Part shown: piece after piece, positions 35,214 through 43,465 of the stretch | Position numbering within the stretch: position 1 is the stretch's first letter | How the letters are laid out: each line of letters starts with the position of its first letter | Assembly (NCBI RefSeq): GCF_040365005.1 | Contig: NZ_BAABWV010000002.1 | Location: forward strand, 124,001-188,000 | Direction: 5' to 3' | Source: Antarcticimicrobium sp040365005 | GTDB taxonomy: Bacteria > Pseudomonadota > Alphaproteobacteria > Rhodobacterales > Rhodobacteraceae | DNA: 64,000 nucleotides | Translations under genes and position numbers: made by a program | Notes under the pieces: generated by a model | Seen by the model: the letters and a program-made list of their open reading frames with translations, nothing else | Database searches by the model: none | Told to the model about the DNA's origin: nothing

Positions 35214-36056
35214 ATGATCGGCGGCAGGTCGGGAATCAGGGTCATCGGGGCATTCATTCTGATGGCCGTTCTGGCGGCCTGCGGGGGCAGCCCCGTGGAC
35301 AAGTCGCAGAACCTCGAGGGGTTCACCCCGGAACAGATCTATGATCGCGGCGAGTTCGAGTTGTCGCGGGGCCAGACCGACAACGCCGCTTGGTATTTCT
35401 CCGAGATCGAGCGGCTTTATCCCTATTCTTCCTGGGCCAAGCGGGCGCTGATCATGCAGGCGTTTTCCTATCACAAGGGACAGGAATACCCCGAAAGCCG
35501 GGCAGCAGCGCAGCGCTACATCGATTTCTACCCCACCGACGAGGACGCCGCCTATGCCCAGTATCTGCTGGCGCTGTCCTATTACGACCAGATCGACGAA
35601 GTCGGGCGCGATCAGGGCCTGACCTTCCAGGCGCTGCAGGCGCTGCGAACGGTGATCGAGGTCTATCCCGACAGCGAATACGCGACCCCCGCGATGCTGA
35701 AATTCGACCTCGCCTTTGACCACCTTGCGGCGAAGGAGATGGAGGTTGGTCGCTATTACCTGCGCAAGAAGCAGTTCGCGGCGGCGATCAACCGGTTCCG
35801 CGTGGTGGTCGAGGATTTCCAGACCACCACCCACACCGCCGAGGCGCTGCACCGGCTGGTCGAGGCCTATCTCTCGCTTGGCCTGACCGACGAGGCGCAG
35901 ACCGCCGGCGCGATCCTGGGCTACAACTACCAGGGGTCGGAGTGGTACGAGGACAGCTACAAGCTGCTGACCGCGCGCGGGCTCAAGATGCGCAGCATCG
36001 GCAACAACTGGCTCAGCCAGATCTACCGCCAGTCGGTCAAGGGTAAATGGCTCTGA
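35214..36056 (+). CDS. bamD: Outer membrane assembly lipoprotein BamD
   Basis: A 280-residue lipoprotein of the BAM complex, inserting outer-membrane beta-barrels. The signal peptide ends in the lipobox LAAC (VLMAVLAACGGSP-type region, residues about 14-22). Five TPR-like repeats follow, including YDRGEFELSRGQTDNAAWYF, KRALIMQAFSYHKGQEYPES and YYLRKKQFAAAINRFRVVV. ATG 35214 was chosen over TTG 35205 because AGGA lies upstream at a workable distance. Confidence 0.93.
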   Translation: MIGGRSGIRVIGAFILMAVLAACGGSPVDKSQNLEGFTPEQIYDRGEFELSRGQTDNAAWYFSEIERLYPYSSWAKRALIMQAFSYHKGQEYPESRAAAQRYIDFYPTDEDAAYAQYLLALSYYDQIDEVGRDQGLTFQALQALRTVIEVYPDSEYATPAMLKFDLAFDHLAAKEMEVGRYYLRKKQFAAAINRFRVVVEDFQTTTHTAEALHRLVEAYLSLGLTDEAQTAGAILGYNYQGSEWYEDSYKLLTARGLKMRSIGNNWLSQIYRQSVKGKWL

Positions 36057-36092
36057 TCCCGATGCGGTCCATCCGGAAGTGGGGCAGGGGCG

Positions 36093-37736
36093 ATGCTGCG
36101 ATCGCTTGATATTCGTGACATGCTGATCATCGACCGGCTGGAGCTTGCGTTCCAGCCGGGCTTGAACGTGCTGACCGGCGAGACCGGGGCGGGCAAGTCG
36201 ATCCTGCTCGACTCGCTGGGGTTCGTCCTGGGCTGGCGTGGCCGCGCCGCGCTGGTGCGCCAGGGCGCCGAGCAGGGCGAGGTAACGGCGGTTTTTGAAC
36301 TTTCGCCCGATCACGCCGCCCGCGCCGTGCTGGACGAGGCCGGCCTGCCTGCCGGTGATGAACTGATCCTGCGCCGGGTTAACACGGTGGATGGGCGCAA
36401 GACCGCCTGGGTCAACGATCGGCGCTGCTCGGGCGAGGTGCTGCGCGCGCTCTCGGACACGCTGGTGGAACTGCACGGACAGCAGGACGACAAGGGGCTT
36501 TTGAACCCACGCGGCCACCGCGCCATGCTCGACGCCTTCGGCGGGCTCGACGTGGCCGGCGTGCGTGCGGCCTGGCGGACCCTTCAGGCGGCGAACAAGG
36601 CGGTGGAGGAGACCCGCGCGGCGCTTGAGGCGGTGCGCGCGGAAGAGGATTTCCTGCGCCACTCGGTCGAGGAACTCGATTCCCTCGCGCCCGAGCCGGG
36701 CGAGGATGCGGAACTGGACGCCGCCCGTCGTCGCATGCAGGGCGCCGAGCGCATCCGCGACGACGTCGCCCGGGCCCTTGCGCTGCTTGGTGGCTCTGGG
36801 GCCGAGGGCGCGATGGGCGAGGCGCTGCGCTGGCTCGAAGGGGTGACGCAGGAGGCGGGCGAGGCGCTGGAGGCACCGGTCGCCGCCCTCGGGCGGGCGA
36901 TGATCGAGTTGGGCGAGGCGCAGGACGGGGTGGAACGCTGCCTGTCAGGGCTGGAGTTCAGCCCGGCGGAGCTGGAACAGGCCGAGGAACGGCTCTTTGC
37001 GATCCGCGCGCAGGCGCGCAAACACGGGGTACAACCCGACGACCTGGCCGGGTTCGCCGACACGCTGTGCGCCCGGCTGGCGGCGCTGGACGCCGGCGAG
37101 AGCGACCTGGAGGAAAAGCGCGCGGCGCTCAAATCGGCCCGGGCCGCCTATGACGCCGCCGCCGGGGCGCTTGGCGCGGCGCGCAGCGAAGCCGCGGCAC
37201 GGCTCGACGCGGCGGTGATGGGGGAACTGGCGCCGCTCAAGATGGAGCGCGCGGTGTTCGAAACCCGCCTCGCCCCCACCGATCCGGGGCCGGAGGGCAC
37301 GGATGCGGTCGCCTTTACCGTCGCCACCAACCCCGGCGCACCGGCGGGCCCGCTGAACAAGATCGCCTCGGGCGGCGAACTCAGCCGCTTCCTGCTGGCG
37401 CTCAAGGTCTGTCTGCGCGGCACCGACAGCGGCGTGACCATGATCTTCGACGAGATTGATCGTGGTGTCGGCGGCGCCACCGCCGACGCGGTGGGCCGCA
37501 GGCTGGCCGCGCTCGCCGCCGAGGGGCAGGTCTTGGTGGTCACCCATTCGCCGCAGGTCGCCGCCCGCGGGGCGCACCACTGGCGGGTCGAGAAACGGGT
37601 GAACGACGGGGTGACGCTGTCGACCGTGACCGCGCTACCACGCGAGGCACGCATCGACGAGATCGCGCGCATGGTGGCCGGCGATACAATCACCGACGAG
37701 GCCCGCGCCGCCGCGCGTGCGCTGCTCGAGGCTTGA
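36093..37736 (+). CDS. recN: DNA repair protein RecN
   Basis: A 547-residue SMC-like ATPase acting in double-strand break repair. The N-terminal half-ATPase has the Walker A loop TGETGAGKSILLDSLGFVLG and a Q-loop region (ELHGQQDDKGLL). A central coiled coil of about 300 residues rich in Glu/Ala/Arg follows. The C-terminal half-ATPase has the signature IASGGELSRFLLALK and Walker B VTMIFDEIDRGVGG. It follows bamD by 36 bp. Confidence 0.96.
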   Translation: MLRSLDIRDMLIIDRLELAFQPGLNVLTGETGAGKSILLDSLGFVLGWRGRAALVRQGAEQGEVTAVFELSPDHAARAVLDEAGLPAGDELILRRVNTVDGRKTAWVNDRRCSGEVLRALSDTLVELHGQQDDKGLLNPRGHRAMLDAFGGLDVAGVRAAWRTLQAANKAVEETRAALEAVRAEEDFLRHSVEELDSLAPEPGEDAELDAARRRMQGAERIRDDVARALALLGGSGAEGAMGEALRWLEGVTQEAGEALEAPVAALGRAMIELGEAQDGVERCLSGLEFSPAELEQAEERLFAIRAQARKHGVQPDDLAGFADTLCARLAALDAGESDLEEKRAALKSARAAYDAAAGALGAARSEAAARLDAAVMGELAPLKMERAVFETRLAPTDPGPEGTDAVAFTVATNPGAPAGPLNKIASGGELSRFLLALKVCLRGTDSGVTMIFDEIDRGVGGATADAVGRRLAALAAEGQVLVVTHSPQVAARGAHHWRVEKRVNDGVTLSTVTALPREARIDEIARMVAGDTITDEARAAARALLEA

Positions 37737-37911
37737 TCGGCTGCTTGGCAGTCCGCCGCTTGAGACTTCAGGTCATTTCCGCAGCGCAACCCGAGGGTTT
37801 TGAACGGAAAACCGGATTTTTCCACAGCGCGGCCCACCCCGCGCGCGGCAGATCCCTTTTCGCCGCCCGCGCATTGTCCTAAACAGGGGCAGACGCCAGA
37901 GGAGGCAACCG

Positions 37912-39600
37912 ATGGCCCGACCCAGCCGCCCGATCCTCGCCCAGCAATTCGACCAGGCCGTGATTGCCTGCCGCGAAGGCTGGCACGTGCTGCGCACCCG
38001 TGGCCCGGGCCAGGTCCAGTTCTGGTTCATCGCGCTGGCCATCGGCATCGCCGCCGGTCTTGCCGCACTGGGATTTCGCAAGGGGATCGACGCGCTGCAG
38101 GCCTGGCTCTATGGCACCGAGGACGTGCAGCGCCTGCATACATATGCCGAGCATTTGGCCTGGTACTGGATCCTGCTGATCCCGGTGGTCGGCGGGCTGA
38201 TCGTCGGGCTCATCCTGCATCGCTTCACCTCGGACGGTCGCGTGCGGGCGGTGGCCGATGTGATCGAGGGGGCGGCGCTCACCGACGGGCGGGTCGAGAC
38301 GCGGGCCGGGCTGGCCTCGATGGCCGCCTCGCTGATCACGCTGGGCTCCGGTGGCTCTTCCGGGCGCGAGGGGCCGGTGGTGCACCTGGCCGGGGTGGTC
38401 TCGACCTGGATCTGCACCCGCATCGACGCCGACGGCATCACCGGGCGCGACCTGCTGGGCTGCGCCGTGGCCGCCGCCGTCTCGGCCAGTTTCAACGCCC
38501 CCATCGCCGGCGCGCTCTTCGCGCTCGAAGTGGTGCTGCGCCATTTCGCAGTGCATGCCTTTGCCCCCATCGTGATCGCCTCGGTCGCCGGCACGGTGAT
38601 CAGCCGGATGGAATACGGCGATGTCACCGAGTTCGTGCTCGCCGCGCCCGAGTCGTTGCAGTTCTACGTCGAACTTCCGGCCTTCCTGATCCTCGGCCTG
38701 CTCTGCGGGGTGGTCGCGGCGGTGTTCATGCGCGGCATCTTCTTTGCCGAGGATATCGCCGACCACCTGCAGACCCGCATCGGCCTGCCGCGCTGGCTGC
38801 GCCCGGCGGTGGCGGGGCTGCTACTGGGCGCGCTGGCGATCTATTTCCCGCATATCATCGGTGTCGGGTACGAGACCACCAGCCTGGCGCTCTCGGGGGT
38901 GTTCACCCTGCGCGACGCGGTGGTGTTCGCGGTGATCAAGGCGGTGGCGGTGGCGATCACCTTCGGCGGCCGCATGGGCGGCGGGGTTTTTTCGCCCTCG
39001 CTGATGGTCGGCGCGCTCACCGGGCTGGCCTTCGGGCTGGTCGCCACCGGGTTGCTGCCCGAGGTGTCGGGCACCCACACGCTCTATGCCCTTGCCGGCA
39101 TGGGGGCGGTGGCGGCGGCGGTGCTGGGGGCGCCGATCTCGACCACCATGATCGTGTTCGAACTGACCGGCGACTGGCAGACCGGTATCGCGGTGATGGC
39201 CTCGGTCAGCCTTTCGACCGCGCTGGCCTCGCGACTGATCGACCGCTCGTTCTTCCTGTCCCAGTTGGAGCGGCGCGGCGTTCACCTGGCCGCCGGTCCG
39301 CAGGCCTACCTGCTGGCGATGCTCCGTGCGGGGGCGGTGATGCGGCCGGTCTCCGATCCCCGCTGCGCCGAGGAGGGGCCCTGCCGCGACATGGTCGAAC
39401 AGGGGCTCTGCATCGAGGCCAGCGCCTCGCTGGAGGCGGCGATGCCGATCTTTGATCGCGCCGAGGTGGACTTCCTGCCGGTGATCCTGCGCGGCGAGGC
39501 AGACAGCCCGCCGGAGATCCTCGGCGCGCTGTACCACGTCGATGCGCTCAAGGCCTATAACCGCGCCCTGGCGGCGACGGCGGCCGAAGAGCATTCCTGA
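37912..39600 (+). CDS. CLC-family chloride channel or H+/Cl- exchanger
   Basis: A 562-residue membrane protein. The CLC selectivity elements are present: GSGGSSGREGPVVHLAG (with the gating glutamate in REGP), SFNAPIAGALFALEVV and GGRMGGGVFSPSLMVGA. Helices run to about residue 445 with GAPISTTMIVFELTGD. A C-terminal cytosolic region (about 450-560) looks like degenerate CBS domains. Whether it is a channel or an antiporter is not decided here. The 175 bp before it show no feature. Confidence 0.9.
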   Translation: MARPSRPILAQQFDQAVIACREGWHVLRTRGPGQVQFWFIALAIGIAAGLAALGFRKGIDALQAWLYGTEDVQRLHTYAEHLAWYWILLIPVVGGLIVGLILHRFTSDGRVRAVADVIEGAALTDGRVETRAGLASMAASLITLGSGGSSGREGPVVHLAGVVSTWICTRIDADGITGRDLLGCAVAAAVSASFNAPIAGALFALEVVLRHFAVHAFAPIVIASVAGTVISRMEYGDVTEFVLAAPESLQFYVELPAFLILGLLCGVVAAVFMRGIFFAEDIADHLQTRIGLPRWLRPAVAGLLLGALAIYFPHIIGVGYETTSLALSGVFTLRDAVVFAVIKAVAVAITFGGRMGGGVFSPSLMVGALTGLAFGLVATGLLPEVSGTHTLYALAGMGAVAAAVLGAPISTTMIVFELTGDWQTGIAVMASVSLSTALASRLIDRSFFLSQLERRGVHLAAGPQAYLLAMLRAGAVMRPVSDPRCAEEGPCRDMVEQGLCIEASASLEAAMPIFDRAEVDFLPVILRGEADSPPEILGALYHVDALKAYNRALAATAAEEHS

Positions 39601-39720
39601 GTGTCGGGAACAATCTCCCTAAACCCCGAAAATTGTTTCCAGAAAATTCCGGGGGGCGGCCCTGTGGCCCTCGGTTTCCTGCGCGCGTGGCGAATTTCCT
39701 AGCTGGACCCGGCGAATCCA

Positions 39721-39767
39721 TTAATACTGCTTAATCATTCGTTACCAAAAAGTTAACAAACGGTTAA
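39721..39767 (+). promoter_or_regulatory. CtrA-like binding sites upstream of the RTX gene
   Basis: TTAA-CAAACGG-TTAA at 39753-39767 exactly matches the CtrA consensus TTAA-N7-TTAA. A second pair, TTAA-TACTGC-TTAA (39721-39734), has six bases between. The surrounding 60 bp are AT-rich in a GC-rich genome, and the RTX start codon lies 41 bp downstream. Confidence 0.65.
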
Positions 39768-39807
39768 CGGGAATGGTTGCCCGTTAATGCAATCCAAGGG
39801 GGATTTC

Positions 39808-40863
39808 ATGGCCGACTCCAATTCTCTGCTTCCGCAATTTGCCACCTTCAGCGAAGAAGCCGCAGCCGGGTTCACCGGGACACCGGGCGACGACCTCATG
39901 ATCGGAACCGGGGACGACGATCAGATGAACGGTGGCGATGGCGATGACGAGATCCGCGGCTATGGCGGCGATGACAGTCTGCGCGGCGGCAACGGCGACG
40001 ACCTTCTGCGCAGCGCCGGTGGCAATGACGAGTTGCGCGGGCACCTGGGCGACGACACCCTGCTGGCCGGACCGGGCGATGACATCCTCTGGGGCGGCTA
40101 CGGCCGCGACCGGCTGGTCGGTCACGACGGCGATGACATGTTGTATGGCGAGTTCTTCTCGGACCAGTTGTTCGGCAACAACGGCAACGACTTCCTGTCG
40201 GGCGGCGACGCCAACGACACGCTGGACGGCGGGTCGGGCGATGACCGCCTGTTCGGTAATGCCGACAAGGATACGCTTTATGGCCGTGACGGCGATGACA
40301 GGTTGAACGGCAATACCGGCGACGATTACTTGTCAGGCGATGACGGCAACGACATCCTGAAAGGCGGGTTCGGTGACGACACCCTGCGCGGCGGGGCGGG
40401 CAACGACACCCTGCGCGGCAACAATGGTGCCGATATCCTCAGCGACCGGCACGGCGTGGACAAGCTGTTCGGTGGCAAGGGGCGCGACGATCTGAACGCG
40501 GTGGATACGGTCACCGGCGCCTCGGACGTGCTGCGCGGCAACCGCGGCAACGACGCGCTGAAAGGCGATGACGGCGATACGCTGTTCGGCGGAGCCGGCA
40601 GCGACGATTTTTTCGTCTTCATGAAAACCGGCGGTGCGATGGTGGAAATCGCCGATCTCGACCTGTCCCTTGACGAAACGCTCAGCCTGTACGACAGCAG
40701 CGGCGAGGGGTTCAGCGCGACCGACCTGGCCGATGACGTGACCCTGGCCGACTCGGCGGATGGCGCCGTGGTTTCCTATGACGGCACCGCAGTGGCGCAG
40801 ATTACCGGTATCACCGTGGCCGAACTGGACGCGGCCGGTGACTGGCTCCTGCCCAGCGCCTGA
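39808..40863 (+). CDS. RTX-type calcium-binding secreted protein
   Basis: A 351-residue acidic protein made mostly of glycine/aspartate nonapeptides (GGDGDDEIR, GGNGDDLLR, GHDGDDMLY, GGSGDDRLF, GGFGDDTLR and others, about residues 26-270) that fold into a calcium-bound parallel beta-roll. A non-repeat C-terminal domain follows, which carries the type I secretion signal in this class. There is no N-terminal signal peptide. ATG 39808 has AAGGGGG six bases upstream; an earlier in-frame ATG (39787) lacks this. No ABC exporter is adjacent. Its job outside the cell is unknown. Confidence 0.9.
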   Translation: MADSNSLLPQFATFSEEAAAGFTGTPGDDLMIGTGDDDQMNGGDGDDEIRGYGGDDSLRGGNGDDLLRSAGGNDELRGHLGDDTLLAGPGDDILWGGYGRDRLVGHDGDDMLYGEFFSDQLFGNNGNDFLSGGDANDTLDGGSGDDRLFGNADKDTLYGRDGDDRLNGNTGDDYLSGDDGNDILKGGFGDDTLRGGAGNDTLRGNNGADILSDRHGVDKLFGGKGRDDLNAVDTVTGASDVLRGNRGNDALKGDDGDTLFGGAGSDDFFVFMKTGGAMVEIADLDLSLDETLSLYDSSGEGFSATDLADDVTLADSADGAVVSYDGTAVAQITGITVAELDAAGDWLLPSA

Positions 40864-40889
40864 GCCGCTGCGGTCCCAACGTACAAAAC

Positions 40890-40917
40890 GCGCCCCGAAT
40901 CCTACGATCCGGGGCGC
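40890..40917. terminator. Bidirectional terminator between RTX and DUF427 genes
   Basis: GCGCCCCG (40890-40897) pairs with CGGGGCGC (40910-40917) between converging genes. On the minus strand it is followed by GTTTTG, on the plus strand by TTGCTTG, so it works better for the minus-strand gene. Confidence 0.7.
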
Positions 40918-40950
40918 TTGCTTGTCGGGCCGGCGGCCTTGTCCGCCGGT

Positions 40951-41295
40951 TCAGATCTGCTCCACCTTCACGCTGTCGCTGGTGAAAAAGGCCAGGTGAT
41001 CCTTGATCTCGGCCACCGCGTCGAGCGGTGCCTCATAGGTCCAGACCGCGTTCTCCGTCACCGACGACTTGTTGACGATGGAATAGTAGTGGGCATCCCC
41101 CTTGTGCGGGCAATGGGTCACCTTGTCGGTGCGGTCGAGGAACGCCATCGCGATATCCCCGCGCGGGAAATAGATCACCGGGGGCAGATCGCCCTCGCTC
41201 AACTCCAGCGCGTTGCTCGACTCTCCCAGCACCGCCCCGCCGGAGCGTACCGCCCAGAGCCCCGGTGCCTTGCGAATCCTGATATGCTCAGCCAT
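40951..41295 (-). CDS. DUF427 domain protein
   Basis: A 114-residue single-domain protein: IRIRKAPGLWAVRSGGAVLG, the family core VIYFPRGDIAMAFLDRTDK, then THCPHKGDAHYYSI and TYEAPLDAVAEIKDHLAFF. DUF427 proteins adopt a small beta-tent fold; their activity is not established. ATG 41295 with a GGAAGGA ribosome-binding site was taken over a longer open frame beginning near 41352. Confidence 0.88.
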   Translation of the reverse strand: MAEHIRIRKAPGLWAVRSGGAVLGESSNALELSEGDLPPVIYFPRGDIAMAFLDRTDKVTHCPHKGDAHYYSIVNKSSVTENAVWTYEAPLDAVAEIKDHLAFFTSDSVKVEQI

Positions 41296-41409
41296 CTCTC
41301 GTCCTTCCCGTGTGTTCTCGTTCGTCTTTTGATTGGCCGCGCTTTGTAACATGCCGGTGTCACCCCCGTCACGCCTTGCACGCGAAGGGCCGCAACGTCG
41401 GTTCGCGTC

Positions 41410-43200
41410 TCAAAGGGGGGCGGTGGCCGCCTCCAGCCACGCCCGCGCGGCCGTGCCCACCCTCGGGCCGATCTTTTCGGCGACCTTCGCATGATAGGCG
41501 TTCAGCCAGGAACGTTCCTCTGCTGTCAACATCTCCGCGACAATCAGCCGCCGGTCGATCGGGGCAAAGGTCAGCGTGCGCCAGCACAGCATCTCGCGCT
41601 CGGCATCGCCGCCGGGCAGGGCGGGGGCGGGCTCCACCACGATCAGGTTCTCGATCCGGATGCCAAAGGCGCCTTCGCGATAGTATCCCGGCTCGTTCGA
41701 CAGGATCATCCCCGCCTCCAGCGGAACGTCGCAGATCCGGCTCAGGCGCTGCGGCCCCTCGTGTACGCTCAAATAGGCGCCGACGCCGTGGCCGAGTCCG
41801 TGGTTGAAATCCTGCCCCGCCAGCCAGAGCGGCATCCGTCCGATGGCCTCGATATGCTGTCCGGCCAACCCCTTGGGCCAGCGCAGACGCGACACCGCGA
41901 TCATACCCTGCAACACGCGGGTGAACGCGGCGCGTTCCGCGTCGCCGACCGTGCCGATTCCGACTGTGCGGGTGATGTCGGTGGTCCCGTCCAGGTATTG
42001 CCCGCCGCTGTCCAGCACCAACAGATGCCCCTCTTCCAGGCGGCTGTCGCTTTCCTCGGTCACCCGGTAATGCATCACCGCGCCGTTCGGCCCGGTGCCG
42101 GCGATGGTCTCGAAACTGATGTCCTGCAGCGCGTTGTCGCGGCGGCGGCAGTCCTCCAGCCGGGTCACCACGTCGATCTCGCTCAGGCTGCCCGGGGGCT
42201 GAGCGTCCAGCCAGCACAGCAGCTCCACCATCGCCGCGCCGTCGCGCAGATGCGCCGCGGCCGCGCCGGCGATCTCGGCGGCGTTCTTGCGCGCCTTGGG
42301 CAGGGCACAGGGTTCGGCCCCAAAGACCGCGCGCGTCCCCAGCACATCGGCCAGGCGTTGCGGCGCGGTGCCTTGGTCGAGCCGCACCGGCCCCTCCAGC
42401 TCGGCCAGCCGGTCGAGAAAGGTCACCGGTTCCGACACCGAGACATCCCCGCCCAGGTGATCGCCCAGATCCTTCAGCTTTTCCGCCGCCATGAACAATT
42501 CCAGCCGCGCGTCGTCGTGCAGGATCGCAAAGCCATGCGCCACCGGGTTGCGCGGGATGTCGGCGCCCCGGATGTTCAGCAGCCACATGATCGAATCCGG
42601 CAGGGTGATCGCCGCGGCCCGATGTCCCGCCGTGCGCAACTCCTCGGCCAGGCGCGCGCATTTCGAGGCGGCGGTTTCGCCCGCAAACTCAAGCGGATGC
42701 GGTTTCACCGGCTGCATCGGAGCCGGCGGCTGGTCGGTCCAGATCCGGTCCACGAGGTTCTCGCAGCGCGCCAGGACGATCCCGGCCCCCTCCAACGCCT
42801 CGGTGGTGCGGGCGATCTCGGCCACCGTGTGCAGCCAGGGATCGAACCCGACGCGCCCGCCCTGCGGCAGTTGCTCCCTCAACCAGTCGGCCAGTTGCAC
42901 CTCGGGCCAGGGCACCGGGGTGAAATCCTCGGCGACCTGCCGCTTGACCTGGGTCCGGTAGCGCCCGTCGATGAAGACGCCGGCGACCTCGCGCAGCGCG
43001 GCGCAAAACCCGGCCGAGCCGGTGAAGCCGGTCAGCCAGGCCAGCCGCGCGTCATGCTCGGCGACATATTCGCCCTGGTGCGCATCCGCCCGCGGCACAA
43101 GGAACCCTTCCAGCCCCTCTTTTTCCAGTTCCGCCCGCAGCCGGGCCAGCCGCGGCGGTCCCTGCTCGGGGCGCGCGGTCACGTTGAATGTCTGGAACAT
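41410..43200 (-). CDS. pepP: Xaa-Pro aminopeptidase (M24B, aminopeptidase P)
   Basis: A 596-residue cytosolic metallopeptidase releasing N-terminal residues before proline. It has the three-domain eukaryotic XPNPEP1-like size: two creatinase-type N-terminal domains (GFLVPRADAHQGEYVAEHD, LTGFTGSAGF) and the C-terminal pita-bread domain. All five metal ligands can be placed: two aspartates in VLDSGGQYLDGTTDITRT, histidine in HGLGHGVGAYLSVHEGP, and glutamates in ILSNEPGYY and IRIENL. It lies downstream of cobT but beyond a hairpin, so it is probably separately transcribed. Confidence 0.92.
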   Translation of the reverse strand: MFQTFNVTARPEQGPPRLARLRAELEKEGLEGFLVPRADAHQGEYVAEHDARLAWLTGFTGSAGFCAALREVAGVFIDGRYRTQVKRQVAEDFTPVPWPEVQLADWLREQLPQGGRVGFDPWLHTVAEIARTTEALEGAGIVLARCENLVDRIWTDQPPAPMQPVKPHPLEFAGETAASKCARLAEELRTAGHRAAAITLPDSIMWLLNIRGADIPRNPVAHGFAILHDDARLELFMAAEKLKDLGDHLGGDVSVSEPVTFLDRLAELEGPVRLDQGTAPQRLADVLGTRAVFGAEPCALPKARKNAAEIAGAAAAHLRDGAAMVELLCWLDAQPPGSLSEIDVVTRLEDCRRRDNALQDISFETIAGTGPNGAVMHYRVTEESDSRLEEGHLLVLDSGGQYLDGTTDITRTVGIGTVGDAERAAFTRVLQGMIAVSRLRWPKGLAGQHIEAIGRMPLWLAGQDFNHGLGHGVGAYLSVHEGPQRLSRICDVPLEAGMILSNEPGYYREGAFGIRIENLIVVEPAPALPGGDAEREMLCWRTLTFAPIDRRLIVAEMLTAEERSWLNAYHAKVAEKIGPRVGTAARAWLEAATAPL

Positions 43201-43307
43201 GGGGCCTCCTGTCGATCTTCTGCCTGCCGGCGCGGATCATGAGGCCTGCCCGGAGGAGAGGCAAGGGCAGGGGGCAAGGGATCGGCCGTCTCCCCCACCT
43301 TCTTCTC

Positions 43308-43332
43308 TTTTCCAAATACTCCCGCCGGAGGC
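43308..43332. repeat. Dispersed intergenic repeat, copy 2
   Basis: TTTTCCAAATACT followed by CCCGCCGGAGGC closely matches the sequence at 27597-27623. Both are intergenic. The core can form a small CTCC/GGAG stem beside an A/T block. The rest of the 265-bp cobT-pepP gap shows only the hairpin at 43412-43439. Confidence 0.5.
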
Positions 43333-43411
43333 GCAGGGTCGCCACCCGCGATCCGGTCTGCCGGGCGGGCGGGCGCACCAACCCCATGGGTCTTGTCTGC
43401 AGCATGGAAAC

Positions 43412-43439
43412 GGGGCGGCACGATCTCCCGCGCCGCCCC
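43412..43439 (-). terminator. Probable terminator after cobT
   Basis: An eight-base-pair stem, GGGGCGGC (43412-43419) with GCCGCCCC (43432-43439), is followed on the minus strand by GTTTCC. The T-run is short, so efficiency is uncertain. Confidence 0.5.
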
Positions 43440-43465
43440 TTAAATCTTGCGCGGAAAGACCAAGC

